Below, one piece after another: positions 11,383-22,764 of a stretch of DNA of 64,000 bases; position 1 is the first letter of the stretch; each line of letters starts with the position of its first letter. The stretch is from assembly GCA_014898415.1 (NCBI GenBank), contig RCTD01000001.1:1550001-1614000 (forward strand), written 5' to 3'. The position numbers and the translations under genes were made by a program. The notes under the pieces are model-generated. The model saw only the letters and a list, made by a program, of their open reading frames with translations. It was not told where the DNA came from and searched no databases. This DNA comes from Stromatinia cepivora (taxonomy: Eukaryota > Ascomycota > Leotiomycetes > Helotiales > Sclerotiniaceae).

Positions 11383-14300
11383 TTATTGCGTATAACCAAG
11401 CATTTCCGATAGACCGCTGGTATCCTTCTTTGATTTCCAAATAGATCTCTTCTGCTCTCTTTTCTTTTTCATTTCCGCCCACGCTTCCTCGTCATCTTCA
11501 TCATCATCTACCCTTTGAACGGTCTTGATCGTGGTTGAGGCATGCTTGTTGTCCCAACCCCCAAGTGCACCTGACATGGTTGAGGCTTTTGGCTTGGCTT
11601 CAGTAGGGGGAATCTGTGAGACTGGTCTATATCGGCCAGGCAATCCAATGTTGCTGCGTTCAGAAGGTGCTATTGACGGAGCATAACCGTTGCCCTGAGC
11701 GTGTATTGATGGTGAATATCCTTGTCCGTGCTGCTGCAACCAAGGCATACCAGAAGGCTCAAGCATACTCATAGTACGTTGTGCATTCTCTGGTCGTAGA
11801 TTTGGTCCCGAGTTACTAGTGGTCAACTGCTGACTTGTAGGTCGTTGCATTTCACCAAAGTTTGGCTGAGACATATGACCCATTTGGCCCAATTGACCTA
11901 TTGGCCCGAGTTGTGGTGCACCACTGACCTGTGGAGTGCCTTTTCCATTCTGGTTTGTTGCCATCATTTGCATGAATTGCATTTGCATCTGCATGAATGA
12001 TTGCATCTGTTCAGTCATACGAATCTGAGCTTGATCACCGGGAGTGAGCATTGGTTGGGGCATTGCACCCATAGGTCCCACCTGACCCATTCCTAGTGCG
12101 CCAGCACCCATGGGCATCTGTCCCATCATTGGTGGAGGAACCATGCCAGTAAAGCCGCCAGGAGGCATTTGACCATATCCAGGGTTTGGACTACCCCTTC
12201 GCATAGCTCGAGAACGTTCTTCTGTGGCAATGACACCAACAAGACCTCCTGGAGGAGCACCTCTGTTCGGAATGCTGTGAACGGACCCAGGACCACCATT
12301 TCCAAACGCCAATGACTCCCTATTAGCTGGGTACACGAGGCCTGCTCCAACATATGGGTCTTGTGGTAGATTGCGAGCAAACACAGGTAAAGGTCCACCG
12401 ATACCTGGGACACCTTGAGCTGCTCCTCTAAGATTTGGATTAGATCCCATGCTAGTTAACCTGCTTGTAGGTGGTTTGTTTTTATTGGGGAATCCATGAG
12501 CAGCAAGAATGGCCAAAGGAACTTCTTCATCCTCCTCCTCTCCATCCTCCGTCGGACCATCGAGTACCAAGTTGGGCGTACTTTGGCTGCTATACATTGA
12601 AGGTCGAGCTGGTGCTGATGAAGGTGTTGATTCTCCGGTAACTTTCATCATCTGTTGCCTGTACACCGACATGTGAGCCTCCTGCTTTCGTCGTTGCTTG
12701 GCAGCATTTTTGTTTTTTTCTGCTTCGTCTTCATCATCCTCATAACTTTCCTCATCTTCCTCCTCGGCTTCTTCATCTTTCAGACGTCCGCCAACGCTTC
12801 GCAAACGCTCTTGATCTTGTCTGTAACGTTCGAATTGAGCCGGTGTCATGACCTTATTAATAGGAGCTTGTTTTGAAGGAGGTGGAGATTCCGACTTTTC
12901 TTGGAATTGCTGGGCTAAATCGGCGGATTCGAAGAGATCTTCATCCTCATCCGGCTCGAGAAGTTGTGTTTTTGGAGTCGCCTTGGCATTATATGCAGCT
13001 TGTGAAGGGAGTACCCAGCTTTTACGGACCGGAGGATTACTTGGTGCTTCACCCAGATTCCTGCTCGCATGAACTGAATCACGTAAGAGTGCAGCGTCCT
13101 CGTCGACGCTATCAAAATCTAATGTAGATTGGCGGCGCATGGAGATAGCACTACTTCTCTTGAGTAAGGAGTCAGGGCGAGGCGCACTGGACCGTGGTCT
13201 TGGGATGGCTTGGTTCCCGTCAGTTTGATGAAGAGGTCCATGTCTTGGAACAGGAGGAGGCTGTTGAGAAGGCGGTCCCATATTACGAGTTACCACTGGA
13301 GGCGGACTAGTATTTTTCATAAGTCCATCATTTGATCCCCATGAATATTGTGGGTCTTCCACTGGTTTACGTTTATCGAGAATAAGGGGTGAAGGTTGGT
13401 TGTTAGCACGATTAGTAGAGTACGACTTGAATGCTGGCTCAGGTGGTAGTATCTCCTACGTAAGGTTAGTAAAATTGTAGCTATGATCAAGATTGAGGCT
13501 CGAATTACAGGGCTTTTAGCAAACCCTCTGATACCAGGGGAATCTAAAACAGCACTCCTACGGTGCGCCATTCCGGCAAACATATCTCCAAAGTCGTCTC
13601 CCATTGTGAGATCCAAATCTCTATCTCCAAGTTTTGGTGGTGTAGCAGTGCTTGCGTAGCTGGATGCAGTTACAGCACGGGTTCGAATCGAAGTGCTATC
13701 GTCTCGAATGGTCGGTGAAGGTGGTAATTCGTCTGATGCTTTTGATGGAGACGAAGTGGCTTTGTTTCTACCCCATGAAAGAGATCTTCCAGCATTCTTT
13801 AGAGAAAAACCTGAGGATGTTTTTGGTAGCGGTGGAAGGGAACCGTCGCCGTGATGTCTATCATGAGGTGCTCTCCATTCTTCGTGGCCAGGTGTCTCCA
13901 TCGATGAAGGAGCTGTAGATGCTGCACTCAAGCGGGAAGAATTATCTGTGGTTGATGCGGTGTTCGTATTTGATGCTCCACTGCCACTTGAACTTTATCA
14001 GCTTATGCCAAGGGTACCCCCTAGTTATAGATCCCCTGAACCTCCTGGGTGGATTCTCAGTACTAACCGATCAACAGTATTAACTTTCATGCCCTCAAAA
14101 AGATTGTCCTCCTTGTGTGAATCCGCTGTACCGCTTCTTCTAGCAAATTTCGCTCCACCGTCGAAAGATGGACCAGACTTATGTCCTCCGGCTTGAGGAC
14201 GCTCAAAGACCTTGAAGGAAGATTCGATAGGAGGTTCGGGATTTTCTAAAGCATTTGCTGTTGACTTGCGTCGCCCAAAACTTTTCGGAATTAAAGGCAT
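11383..14300 (-). CDS. Low-complexity conserved fungal protein, function unknown (927 aa)
   Basis: Exons 14300-14068, 13986-13509 and 13455-11383 join in frame (introns 81 and 53 bp; the second has a perfect TACTAAC branch site). The product is 927 residues. It starts MPLIPKSFGRRKSTANALE, then is Ser/Pro-rich with many SP/TP sites and an Arg/Ser patch. A segment near the middle, MTPAQFERYRQDQERLRSVG, is followed by an acidic run (EEAEEEDEESYEDDEDEAEK) and KQRRKQEAHMSVYRQQMMKV, likely a charged helix. A Met/Gln/Gly-rich part (MQSFMQMQMQFMQMMA) follows, then an acidic-basic end closing at SGLSEMLGYTQ. I recognise it as the kind of protein conserved across Pezizomycotina but cannot name a function. 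The acceptor of intron 1 has an in-frame alternative six bases downstream. Confidence 0.75.
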
Positions 14301-15339
14301 ATAGTTCGTGTTTGGTTACTGGAAGACGAGATTGCCGGTCTCGAGCTTCTCAGTAGTAAGGATCGAAAAAAGGTACCCAAATATGGGATATGAGGCTCGA
14401 TGCCCTTTGTATGTTTGATCTGCAAAAGATTGAAGTGCTCGAAGATGAAATTTACCAATCAATGTCGAAGAAAATCGTTATGGACGTCGAGATGAATACG
14501 AGAGATTTCGTTGAAGTGCGTGCGAGAAAAGATCAGAGAACGGTCTATTGAAATGGGCACAGACGACGTTAGCAAGATCCTTTTGGAACAGTGAAAATTC
14601 AAGTATCCAGTATTTCAATAGATCGATAGTTTATGAGAAGATCAAGCTGTCGTAGGAAGGAATTGGTGTGGCTTTGGGCAAAAGCAGATGTGGTGTATTC
14701 GCCGAGCAAATACTCGGAAGGCAAGGATGTGGATGTGTGAATGTTTGGTGGCAGAAAGGTGCTGAACATTTAAATAATCAAGGCCAGGCCAAAGATTGGG
14801 TATCAAAAAGTGGTAGTGAATGAGTCTCGATTCTGATAAACATATTCTGTAGGCACCAAAGACTTTGAAGTTGGTAAATTGTGTCGGGAAAGTAATTGAG
14901 CCGAATTTTCGGTTTGTTGATGGGCGCAGTTTAAATATAGAAATTTGAAGCCAAACCAAAGTGAAGGGGAGATAATAGATGGAAAACATTTTTTGTAATG
15001 TTTACTTACCACAAGAGAGAGAAAATGAATCCAAAATACAACGATGGACGAAAATGAAAATGCAAATGAACCCCCAAAAAAATCAATGGCAATTGATGGA
15101 CTCAATAGACAAAATGTCTTTGAACTAGCAAATGCAAATGCAATTCAATGATTGAAGAATTCAATATGAAATTTTGAGGTTAGAAAGATAGAAAGAGGGA
15201 ACAAAACAAGAATTCTTCTCAATCGGAGACCATGTTAAGGGTGCAAAAGTGGAGGTGGAATGTTTTGAAGATGAGAAATTCATGGATGCGTTGGATGAGT
15301 TTGAATGGGTTGAATGGGGTTGGATAGGTGAATTGATTA
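14301..15339. other. Probable promoter and 5' leader of the 927-aa protein gene
   Basis: About 1 kb upstream of the minus-strand start with purine-rich stretches on the plus strand (pyrimidine-rich leader on the minus strand). Frames at 14642-14989 and 14803-15105 have no family resemblance. A leader intron is possible but I cannot define its borders. Confidence 0.35.
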
Positions 15340-15414
15340 ATGATTGGTCATACTAAGAGGATGCTAAAGGCCTTTTTTACTAGGGACCCAAGGAAGTTTT
15401 TATTAGATTGTATC

Positions 15415-15593
15415 GTGGTTATAGTGGTTATAGTGGTTATAGTGGTTATAGTGGTTATAGTGGTTATAGTGGTTATAGTGGTTATAGTGGTTATAGTGGT
15501 TATAGTGGTTATAGTGGTTATAGTGGTTATAGTGGTTACAGTGGTTATAGTGGTTATAGTGGCTATAGTGGTGGCTATATGGTGGTTATATAG
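15415..15593. repeat. 9-bp minisatellite (GTGGTTATA)n, about 19 units
   Basis: Near-perfect tandem array of a 9-bp unit with rare single changes (one TTACA, one GGCTATAG) and a decayed right end. Because 9 is a multiple of 3, two frames on each strand are open across it, producing spurious long frames such as a Val-Val-Ile repeat. No flanking start, leader or conserved end supports translation. Confidence 0.97.
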
Positions 15594-15935
15594 CGGTAAT
15601 ATAGCGTCTATAGTGTCCATAGCGTCTTCCTTTAAGGTTACTGTAGCCTGTGGCTTACCTATTTTGATGCCTAAATGGTGGACGTGTATTACTTGTTGTT
15701 CAGGAACAGAATACTGGTACTGGGATGAAAATGTCACTCAGTGCTTGAAGATTAATATAGATAGTTGATGAAGGTTGAATCAGTATCAATAAAAAAGAAG
15801 CATTTTCCTATCCTCCTTCTTCTCCTATTTCATAGAAGTTTTTGTTGTTTATATAGTGATTTTACACATCATAACTCCTTCAACCCCTTATCGTCTAATC
15901 ACCGCCCACAAAACCAAATGCTTTTCAACCTCTTT

Positions 15936-16020
15936 CTTCACATCTTCACATCTTCACATCTTCACTTCTTCACTTCTTCACTTCTTCACCTCTTCACTTC
16001 TTCACTTCTTCACCTCTTCT
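15936..16020. repeat. 8-bp tandem repeat (CTTCACNT)n
   Basis: About ten units of CTTCACAT, CTTCACTT and CTTCACCT in direct succession form a pure pyrimidine-rich tract on the plus strand. The unit variants are clustered, as expected from slippage. Confidence 0.95.
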
Positions 16021-18007
16021 CCCCGCCTCTCATTTCTTCACCATTTACGGAGTATATCTTCATGTGTATGCACATATATATATGTCCGTATGTATCTTTC
16101 CTCTTTTGTTCGTTACCGTGACACTAATGAAAAACAAAAATGCATCATCTTTCAAATCCTTGAGCATGTGGAAAGCATGCAAGACTCGATAGGCTAAATT
16201 CTATTCCTTTTCTATCCTCTTGCATGATGCCTTTCCCCCAAGTCTCTCTTGCCCCTGGTATTTTTTTCGGTTGTTGCACAAAGAGAATCCTTCACCAATA
16301 ACTCGAGTGCATACCTTGAAATCTTTTGGTCAATGCCGTTGCCGCCAGTCAGAGAAACATTCAGCCACCATAATACGATCAATCTCCGTTTCATTACTAA
16401 TTTCTGCATATGCATTTCGAAGCATATGAAAAAAGTTCATTAATCTTATGCACTCACTTCACTAGGTACTCAGCAGATCATTCATCAACACCCTATACAA
16501 CCCGCATTTTACATAACGGAGACATTATTGTCTCTCAAAATCTCAAACTTAAAAATAACATTTTCAAGGGGTTGGTTATACCGGATCCACCCTCTCGCAT
16601 TTACCCATCACATCGGAATCCACAAAATATAAATCCTCACTGGGCACGAAACCTTCTCACGACCCTTTCGACATGACGTCTTTTCCGCATTCCGCTATTC
16701 CGACCATACAATTTCCGCAGGTACAAATAGTAATACGAGTTTATAGATCAAATTTTTTTATCAGTCGGTAGTACACTTTTCAAACCTTCATCCATTCAAT
16801 CCATACACGTGGATTATTTAGACACAGCCTCAGACACCTGAAAGGAAATAAATAGTACCTTGGAATTTCTGGAACGCTCAAATAAGATAATTCAATATCA
16901 CATACGATTTCCGAAAATAGGATCATTAAACTGAACTCCCCGTCGTCAATTTTGACTATTGCTACCTAGACAACCAGCCGCGAGATGGTCAAAACAAATG
17001 GCATGCCAAAATTTGATTATATTTAAGTCTCATACCTGGCACTCCTCAAGATTCCAATTCAGACTTGCCATTCATATTTCTTTAAGCTTAAATACTCTTT
17101 TTTTCTTTTTTCATTATCTGAATTCAGGCTTGACAATCATAGGTAGGCTTTTCAATATCCTTAATAATATCTGACGATCAAATCAAATGCCTCTCAGGCT
17201 TAGATGCTTCTAGGATATCAATTTGGTGTACGATCTATTGATTTATTCCGCCCACCTCATGCACGCAAAACCCCAGCGTCTAAAACTCGGTATTATCCCC
17301 GAACAAGGAGCCCTCCTCCTCCAACCTCCTTTTCCATATGCCCAGCTAGTCCTTCATATATATCAACAAATCCCACATCAAATCATCCGCATGAAAATGT
17401 CTAAACGTCTAATTAATTAATCTGAACAAAAATCAATGAACGAGTCAACAAAATCTCCTTCATACGATACGGAAACAATTTCAAAAATCTATTATACAGT
17501 AGTAATCGGTACCCCAAGTAAGATTACCAACCCTGAGTATAAGCAACCTTGCGATTTTCTTCCCCTTATTTATTATAAAGTCTTCCTCCGTATGAATGAT
17601 CGTAACTCTGTACAATCATCTCCACTAAACTCCAGACGCTTTTCGCTTGCATTTTAGAAAGGCTTCCTTGCCTACTCATCACATTACCCGGCACCATTCG
17701 AGATCTAGCTAGGTAGGATCTAGGTATTCCCATCTCCAACTTCCCAATCTACCCAATCCTCGAAATCTACAAGGTCCATGTAGATTCTAGAATTTCGAGA
17801 ATTTCTAGAATTTCTAGAATTTATAGGACATGTAACATGTAACATGTAGTAAGATTACTCCCTAACCTACACCCTATCAATCCCATCCTAAGTACTCGAA
17901 TCGAGTATATCAAAATCTATTCTTCTCATTAAACTTTCCTTTTTTTTTCCTGAATCCTAACTCCTAGAATACCTACATAAAGTATATCGAGATCTCATCA
18001 AAGACCA

Positions 18008-18022
18008 CATCATCATCATCAT

Positions 18023-18058
<36 letters not shown>

Positions 18059-18059
18059 A
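18008..18059. repeat. (CAT)n trinucleotide microsatellite
   Basis: About 17 CAT triplets with one CATAAT interruption near 18020. It lies in the gene-poor spacer, not in a coding frame that I can support. Confidence 0.97.
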
Positions 18060-18669
18060 CCTACCTATCTATATATACCTAGATAACCTTTCCCAGCTTC
18101 AGCCTTCAGCCTTGAATGTATCCTAGCAACCAGGCAGTAACTGGTAATATCATGAAAAGGTTATATATAATAAGTCATCATCACCCCCTTCATGCGATAT
18201 ATAAGATAGTAAGTAGGTAGATATATAGAGTATATACATAGTAACTGCTGTAACTAATCTAATCCAATGTTTCATGTCTGATATTCATTCTTTCGATCTA
18301 AAGAATTCAAACCTACGAACGATAGCGCAAAGTTCCTGATAGTTTGTATTTGTATCGTGATACATCGATGGATAGATTGATTGGCTGTATATAGGATATA
18401 TAGACTTTACCAGGATCCTCAATTTGATAACTGAAAGTTCATTATTTAATTTTGGTATCAGTTGAATAGAGAATAATGTATACGAATATGCAAGGATGGG
18501 TTGTCATATAAATAATACAGTATCTAGTATCTACAGAAAGAAGAAGGGTTCAAGAATCTCGTCCTATGAGAGCATTTCTTCATGGACATCATCCGAAGAA
18601 GTTCAAAAACATAGCTCCATAACAGTCTCAAAGATTTAGATGAAAAGAATTCAATCACTAAATTCTACC

Positions 18670-20540
18670 TTACTCACCCTGTTGCTGCATATGCGTAGGC
18701 AAATTCCAGCCCGCATAATCCTGATGAACAAACGCTCTGTCAACCGTTGGCACCGATTCCAACACATACTGTAACGATTCACCCAAATCGTGGCTGTCGC
18801 GAAGACTCATGCTTTCATCTAGCACAATATCGACTTCGACGTTGAGTTTGTCGCCGGCGTGGTAGGCTTGTAGGCCTTGGATTTGCTTGATGGTGCGTGC
18901 GAAACGCATGGTGAGGTAAAGGAGAACGTTGCGTTCGTCGGCGGTGGCGGCGGCACCGGTTAGATTACGGATGTGGCCGGCGGAGGTACCGGCCCAGTTT
19001 ATGATGACGAAGAAAGAGAGCAGGAGACCTCCCAGAGCGTCAAGCCACCAAAGTTGGGCGTAGAAACCAACTATTTTATGTTGGTTAGACTTTAAGGAGA
19101 ATGAACATTTTGATGGGCTTACCTAGGGGAAAGATGATACTAAAGATGTTGAAAATCACGTCAGTCATGGCATCTTGGGCAAGAGCTTGAACACTAGAGT
19201 TCTTGATTAGACGGCACCATAGCCAACAAAGTGCCTTGATGAAAACTGTTGAAGACATGATAACGATGGCTGGTAGAGTAAGCTCGATAATGTCACGATC
19301 GTCCGAGGAAAGGCGATAGAAACACTCTAAAGCCACTTGAAAGAAAGACGTGACCATGATGACACTGAAGCTATATCGTCATTACGTTAGCATTTGCTTA
19401 AATGGGGTAAATCAACATCTCCTCTTGAGCAACCGAAAATCTATAAAACATAAAGGGACTGCCTTACACAAGAACACCAATGGGTTCGAGGCGCCGACGA
19501 CCAACAGGATACGAATACTGATCTTGACGTTCGATCATTTTAGTGGTCGTGAAAACGATCCCTGTACTGAGAAAATCCAATCCGGCGTCGACAAGACTAG
19601 CAAGAACCGAAAGAGAGCTTGTTAGCACGATGACGGCAATTTTGCCAGCCAGAAGAACTGCGTTGGCAATTAAATTGATATAAATCGCGATCTGCACAAT
19701 CCTATCACCACTCTCCACACTGTCATCCTCCATGCCGGGGATTTCGGGCTTTGGCCCATCGTATTCGCTATCTCCCTCGAAGAGGAGAAGAGGTGTCTCT
19801 TCCGTTACCTTGTAAATCTCTCGGGGTGTCCGTTTTATTCTCTTCGGCACGGATGTAGGGCTATTGCCATTGCTTGTTGGAGTTTCTAGTTCCGGGGGTG
19901 TACGCGGTTCTTCTGATATCGTAGTGGGCACTTCAAATCGCCCACTGCATGCATTGTGTTCGTATTCATTCAAGAGGTCATGAGGTATTGAAGAATCAAG
20001 TAGGCGATCGATATAAATATATTGTTGAATGAGAGAATTCGTTCGTTCGTAGTACTGGCGTCTGTGAGACTTATCAGTTTTGGTCATAAGGCTGAATGTT
20101 TGTGCCCGGGTGACACTTTGAGTGACCTACATCGACTTTTTCATGCCCTTCAACTCTTCCTCGGTTTTCCAATACCTCTCCCATTTATATCTTGGATTGC
20201 TATTGCCAATAAGGCGTTGACTACGCATCTGAGGTCCATTGAGAACAGCACTCAGACGTCTCTCACTGAGATCATCGCGGTCGTCAAATACACTACGAGG
20301 ACGCTCTTCATCATCCGACGATTCTCTACCTAGAATCGATGCGGACGTACGCCGGATAGTAGCCAATGATCCATTCGAATGATGCTTGATAAGTCTAGAC
20401 AAGGCGCCTTGTCCATGTGTTGCCATAGGGCTTGTACTTTCTGGATTGAGAGGCTGCCAATTCGAGAATCCCTGGTACCGGCCAATTTTACCATTCTGTT
20501 TCGGTGGGCTCGAAGAGGATGAGATGTTGTCGTCAGTCAT
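18670..20540 (-). CDS. Cation diffusion facilitator, Mn(II)-type
   Basis: Proton-coupled exporter moving divalent metal out of the cytosol into an organelle or out of the cell. Exons 20540-20131, 20061-19468, 19370-19123 and 19070-18670 (introns 69, 97 and 52 bp) give 550 residues. A long polar N-terminus (1-250) precedes TM1 (VQIAIYINLIANAVLLAG). The metal-site motifs are DAGLD (Asp295/Asp299) in TM2 and DAMTD (Asp401/Asp405) in TM5. Both are DxxxD rather than the HxxxD of zinc carriers, the family rule for Mn-type CDFs. PVGRRRLEPIGVLVFSVIM is the strongly conserved TM3 entry. The C-terminal cytosolic domain (about 440-540) has the usual ferredoxin-like segment with VDIVLDESMSLRDSHDLGE and ends HQDYAGWNLPTH. 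The intron 1 acceptor is chosen to give KKSIRQYYERTN. Metal choice is inferred. Confidence 0.93.
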
Positions 20541-22764
20541 TTTGCTAATGGCAGATTCAAAAGTGTCATAAAATTACGTTCATATTGAAGATCTGAGTTT
20601 TTTGGTAAGATAAGGTTAATCAAACATGCTCATAATCCGAAGTACATGGCAAAGAAACTGCCAAGCGACGAACCTCAACTGATCTTGCCGCGGGAGATAC
20701 GCCCTCACTGAAAGCATCGTGCTAAAGAAATGTTGGTCTGCGATCATCAATGCAGCATCACAATCGAATTTATATTTATACATTTACAAAGGTAGTCTTA
20801 TCAGGTAATCATGAAGTAGGCGGATTCCATCATTAAGGTCTTCGGAAAATATCCACTTTTCCTCCATTCGAGAACGATTCTCACTGGGGAGGGCTCGCTA
20901 CTCACTGCATTGTGATGGCACCATCAAAAGTTCCAAGGTGATTCAGAATTAGATTTATATCACCTAGCACGTTCCTACTATCTGCTACTCTATTCATACA
21001 ACTCATCATGAGTCAATTCATATGGCTCACGAGAAGCTGCATGTTGGTGGAGCGCTATTTCAGCTACAGTTTAAGATTTCCTCGTTGAGCAATTTGGTTT
21101 GTTGATATTTGGGTTTACTGCTGCAGGTGTATGTAAATACATTTACCATAGCCTCATACCTACTTACCAATACCAGCAGTTCGAAGAGCCAGTGAATCTG
21201 ATCTTGAGTGATATTAAAAGGTGGATTCGAGTTCTACCAAAGGTACCTAGGTAGGTAAGAGTCTTACTTAAAGATTCTAGATACAGCCATTGATATCTTG
21301 CGAATAGAGAGGTTTTATAATCAGAGATGTATTTATCACTCATCACCATCAATGTCAGAAGGATTTCTGTGCAACAAACACTAATATTTCTGTACCTTAC
21401 TTCCATCCAAGGACAGAGAAAAGCTTTGGCCATGGCCTTACATGGCCCTGTTGGGCCGATAATTTTGATACCGTATTTCGTAAGGCAAATCACAAGCATA
21501 ACCTAATGAGCGGGAGGGGTTCCATTGATTGGGTTGGGTTTGGAATAAATGAAGAGGGAAGTATTTTGGTATCAGGATTTACTTCTTAGAAAACTCGAGT
21601 ACATTAAAGAATAATATCAAATACAACAACTTAACAATCCTATAGTTTTATTACCAACTTGCCAAGCAGTGTTAATATTTTACACTGAGCTGGGTGAATG
21701 AATACATACCTAGGTACATGCCATTTTCTTTTTAATCTTACCCATTCACATGTTTATGAGATGAAGCTGTACCGGTTATTGTATGGCATGAAAAGCATTA
21801 TCGTACCAAAAGTAATCTAGCAATACGGAGGTTTGCGAGTCCTAGCATGGTAAGGCTTCTTTAAGCGATTGTAGAACTCCCCAGACGATAAGCATTTCAC
21901 TGTCGTCGAATGTATCAAACAAAATCAGCAACTACAACCCTCATGCTGGTACCAGCAGAATAAATTCATTCCATCCGAAATCCCAGAAGCGCATCCTTAT
22001 TTACATCTTATTTCTCCGTGTAAGTCGATACTCTTTCTAGTTTATTGTTGGTTGGTACAGTGTTTTAGGTCTATCTTTGGGTCTTGAAGTGGAAATAAAC
22101 TCGAGAGCCAACAAGTGTTTGATTTGTCTTTCAATGATGCGCTCTAGGATATTCACCCATCCTTAGACACACCATTACTATCGCAGATACATTCCTTGAG
22201 TATAAAAGTTCTTGCTAACACATATGTGGTCCCAGATGAAGGAGATTCGCAAACACAAAAACAACAACCCCCACTCGTCGCGAACGACTTTGGTTGGCTT
22301 GAGAAGATCAAATACTGTTTTGGATTCAATATCCAACATTTTTTGGCGCTTAGCATAATATTCAATTCCAGAGGAAATTCTACATCAGGGCCCGCATCTT
22401 TGAAGGCAATTCTTTGGGTTCATACCAATAGTCTGCGGCACAGATAGAAATCGCAATCATTATCGAGATTACCTCATTTCGTCTTTGATTTCGGCAACGT
22501 TTCCCCTCCAAAGCTATAAACACCAACGAGCTCGAACAAAGAACTACGTATTCAAATAGCTCTGCTACTCCGGAGTTCACAAAGTTTCATAGTTATTTTC
22601 GCAGTCCCATCGAATCAACCAATCATTGCATGCGATTTATTTGGATATCCGCCGCTGCTAAGCCTCACTGACTTGCACTGCCACCGTGCCTGTAAGGCTC
22701 ACTTCTAGACAAGACATCCTCGCAATCTTTCGATATTTTTAGAAGGAGCAAACAAACTTTCGTC
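20541..22764. promoter_or_regulatory. Divergent promoter region, CDF transporter / CRZ1-type regulator
   Basis: 2.2 kb without a credible gene; frames at 21164-21499, 22153-22447 and 22380-22580 are weak. A ACCTAGGTAGGT stretch at 21245-21256 and ATACCTAGGTACAT at 21706-21719 contain the palindrome CCTAGG. The right part (about 21.9-22.76 kb) is probably the long 5' leader of the regulator. That a Ca-responsive regulator and a Mn-type CDF share this promoter region is suggestive only. Confidence 0.4.

Larger units (their letters stand above)
15594..18669. other. Gene-poor spacer before the CDF transporter gene
   Basis: Three kb with no recognisable coding region. Small frames (16212-16676, 16959-17657) have no family resemblance and clash in frame. 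It contains the tandem repeats listed separately, TTTCTAGAA-type short repeats at 17785-17825, an ACATGTA repeat at 17827-17850 and several TAGGTAGG/CCTACC motifs (17707-17727, 18058-18084). The last few hundred bases are the 3' region of the CDF gene. A non-coding RNA cannot be excluded from sequence alone. Confidence 0.4.

Noticed and set aside
12655..13127. Several plus-strand frames of 70-85 codons
   Set aside because: Antisense shadows of the acidic and Ser-rich segments of the 927-aa protein.
13660..13700. GGGTTCGAATCG resembling a tRNA B box
   Set aside because: It lies inside an exon of the 927-aa protein gene and no A box or cloverleaf fits around it.
15340..15768. Open frame with a long Val-Val-Ile repeat, and overlapping frames on both strands
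   Set aside because: It is produced by the 9-bp minisatellite; there is no conserved sequence before or after the repeat.
16212..17657. Cluster of 60-90-codon frames in the gene-poor spacer
   Set aside because: They overlap one another in different frames, show no resemblance to known families, and no plausible intron joins them into a longer product.
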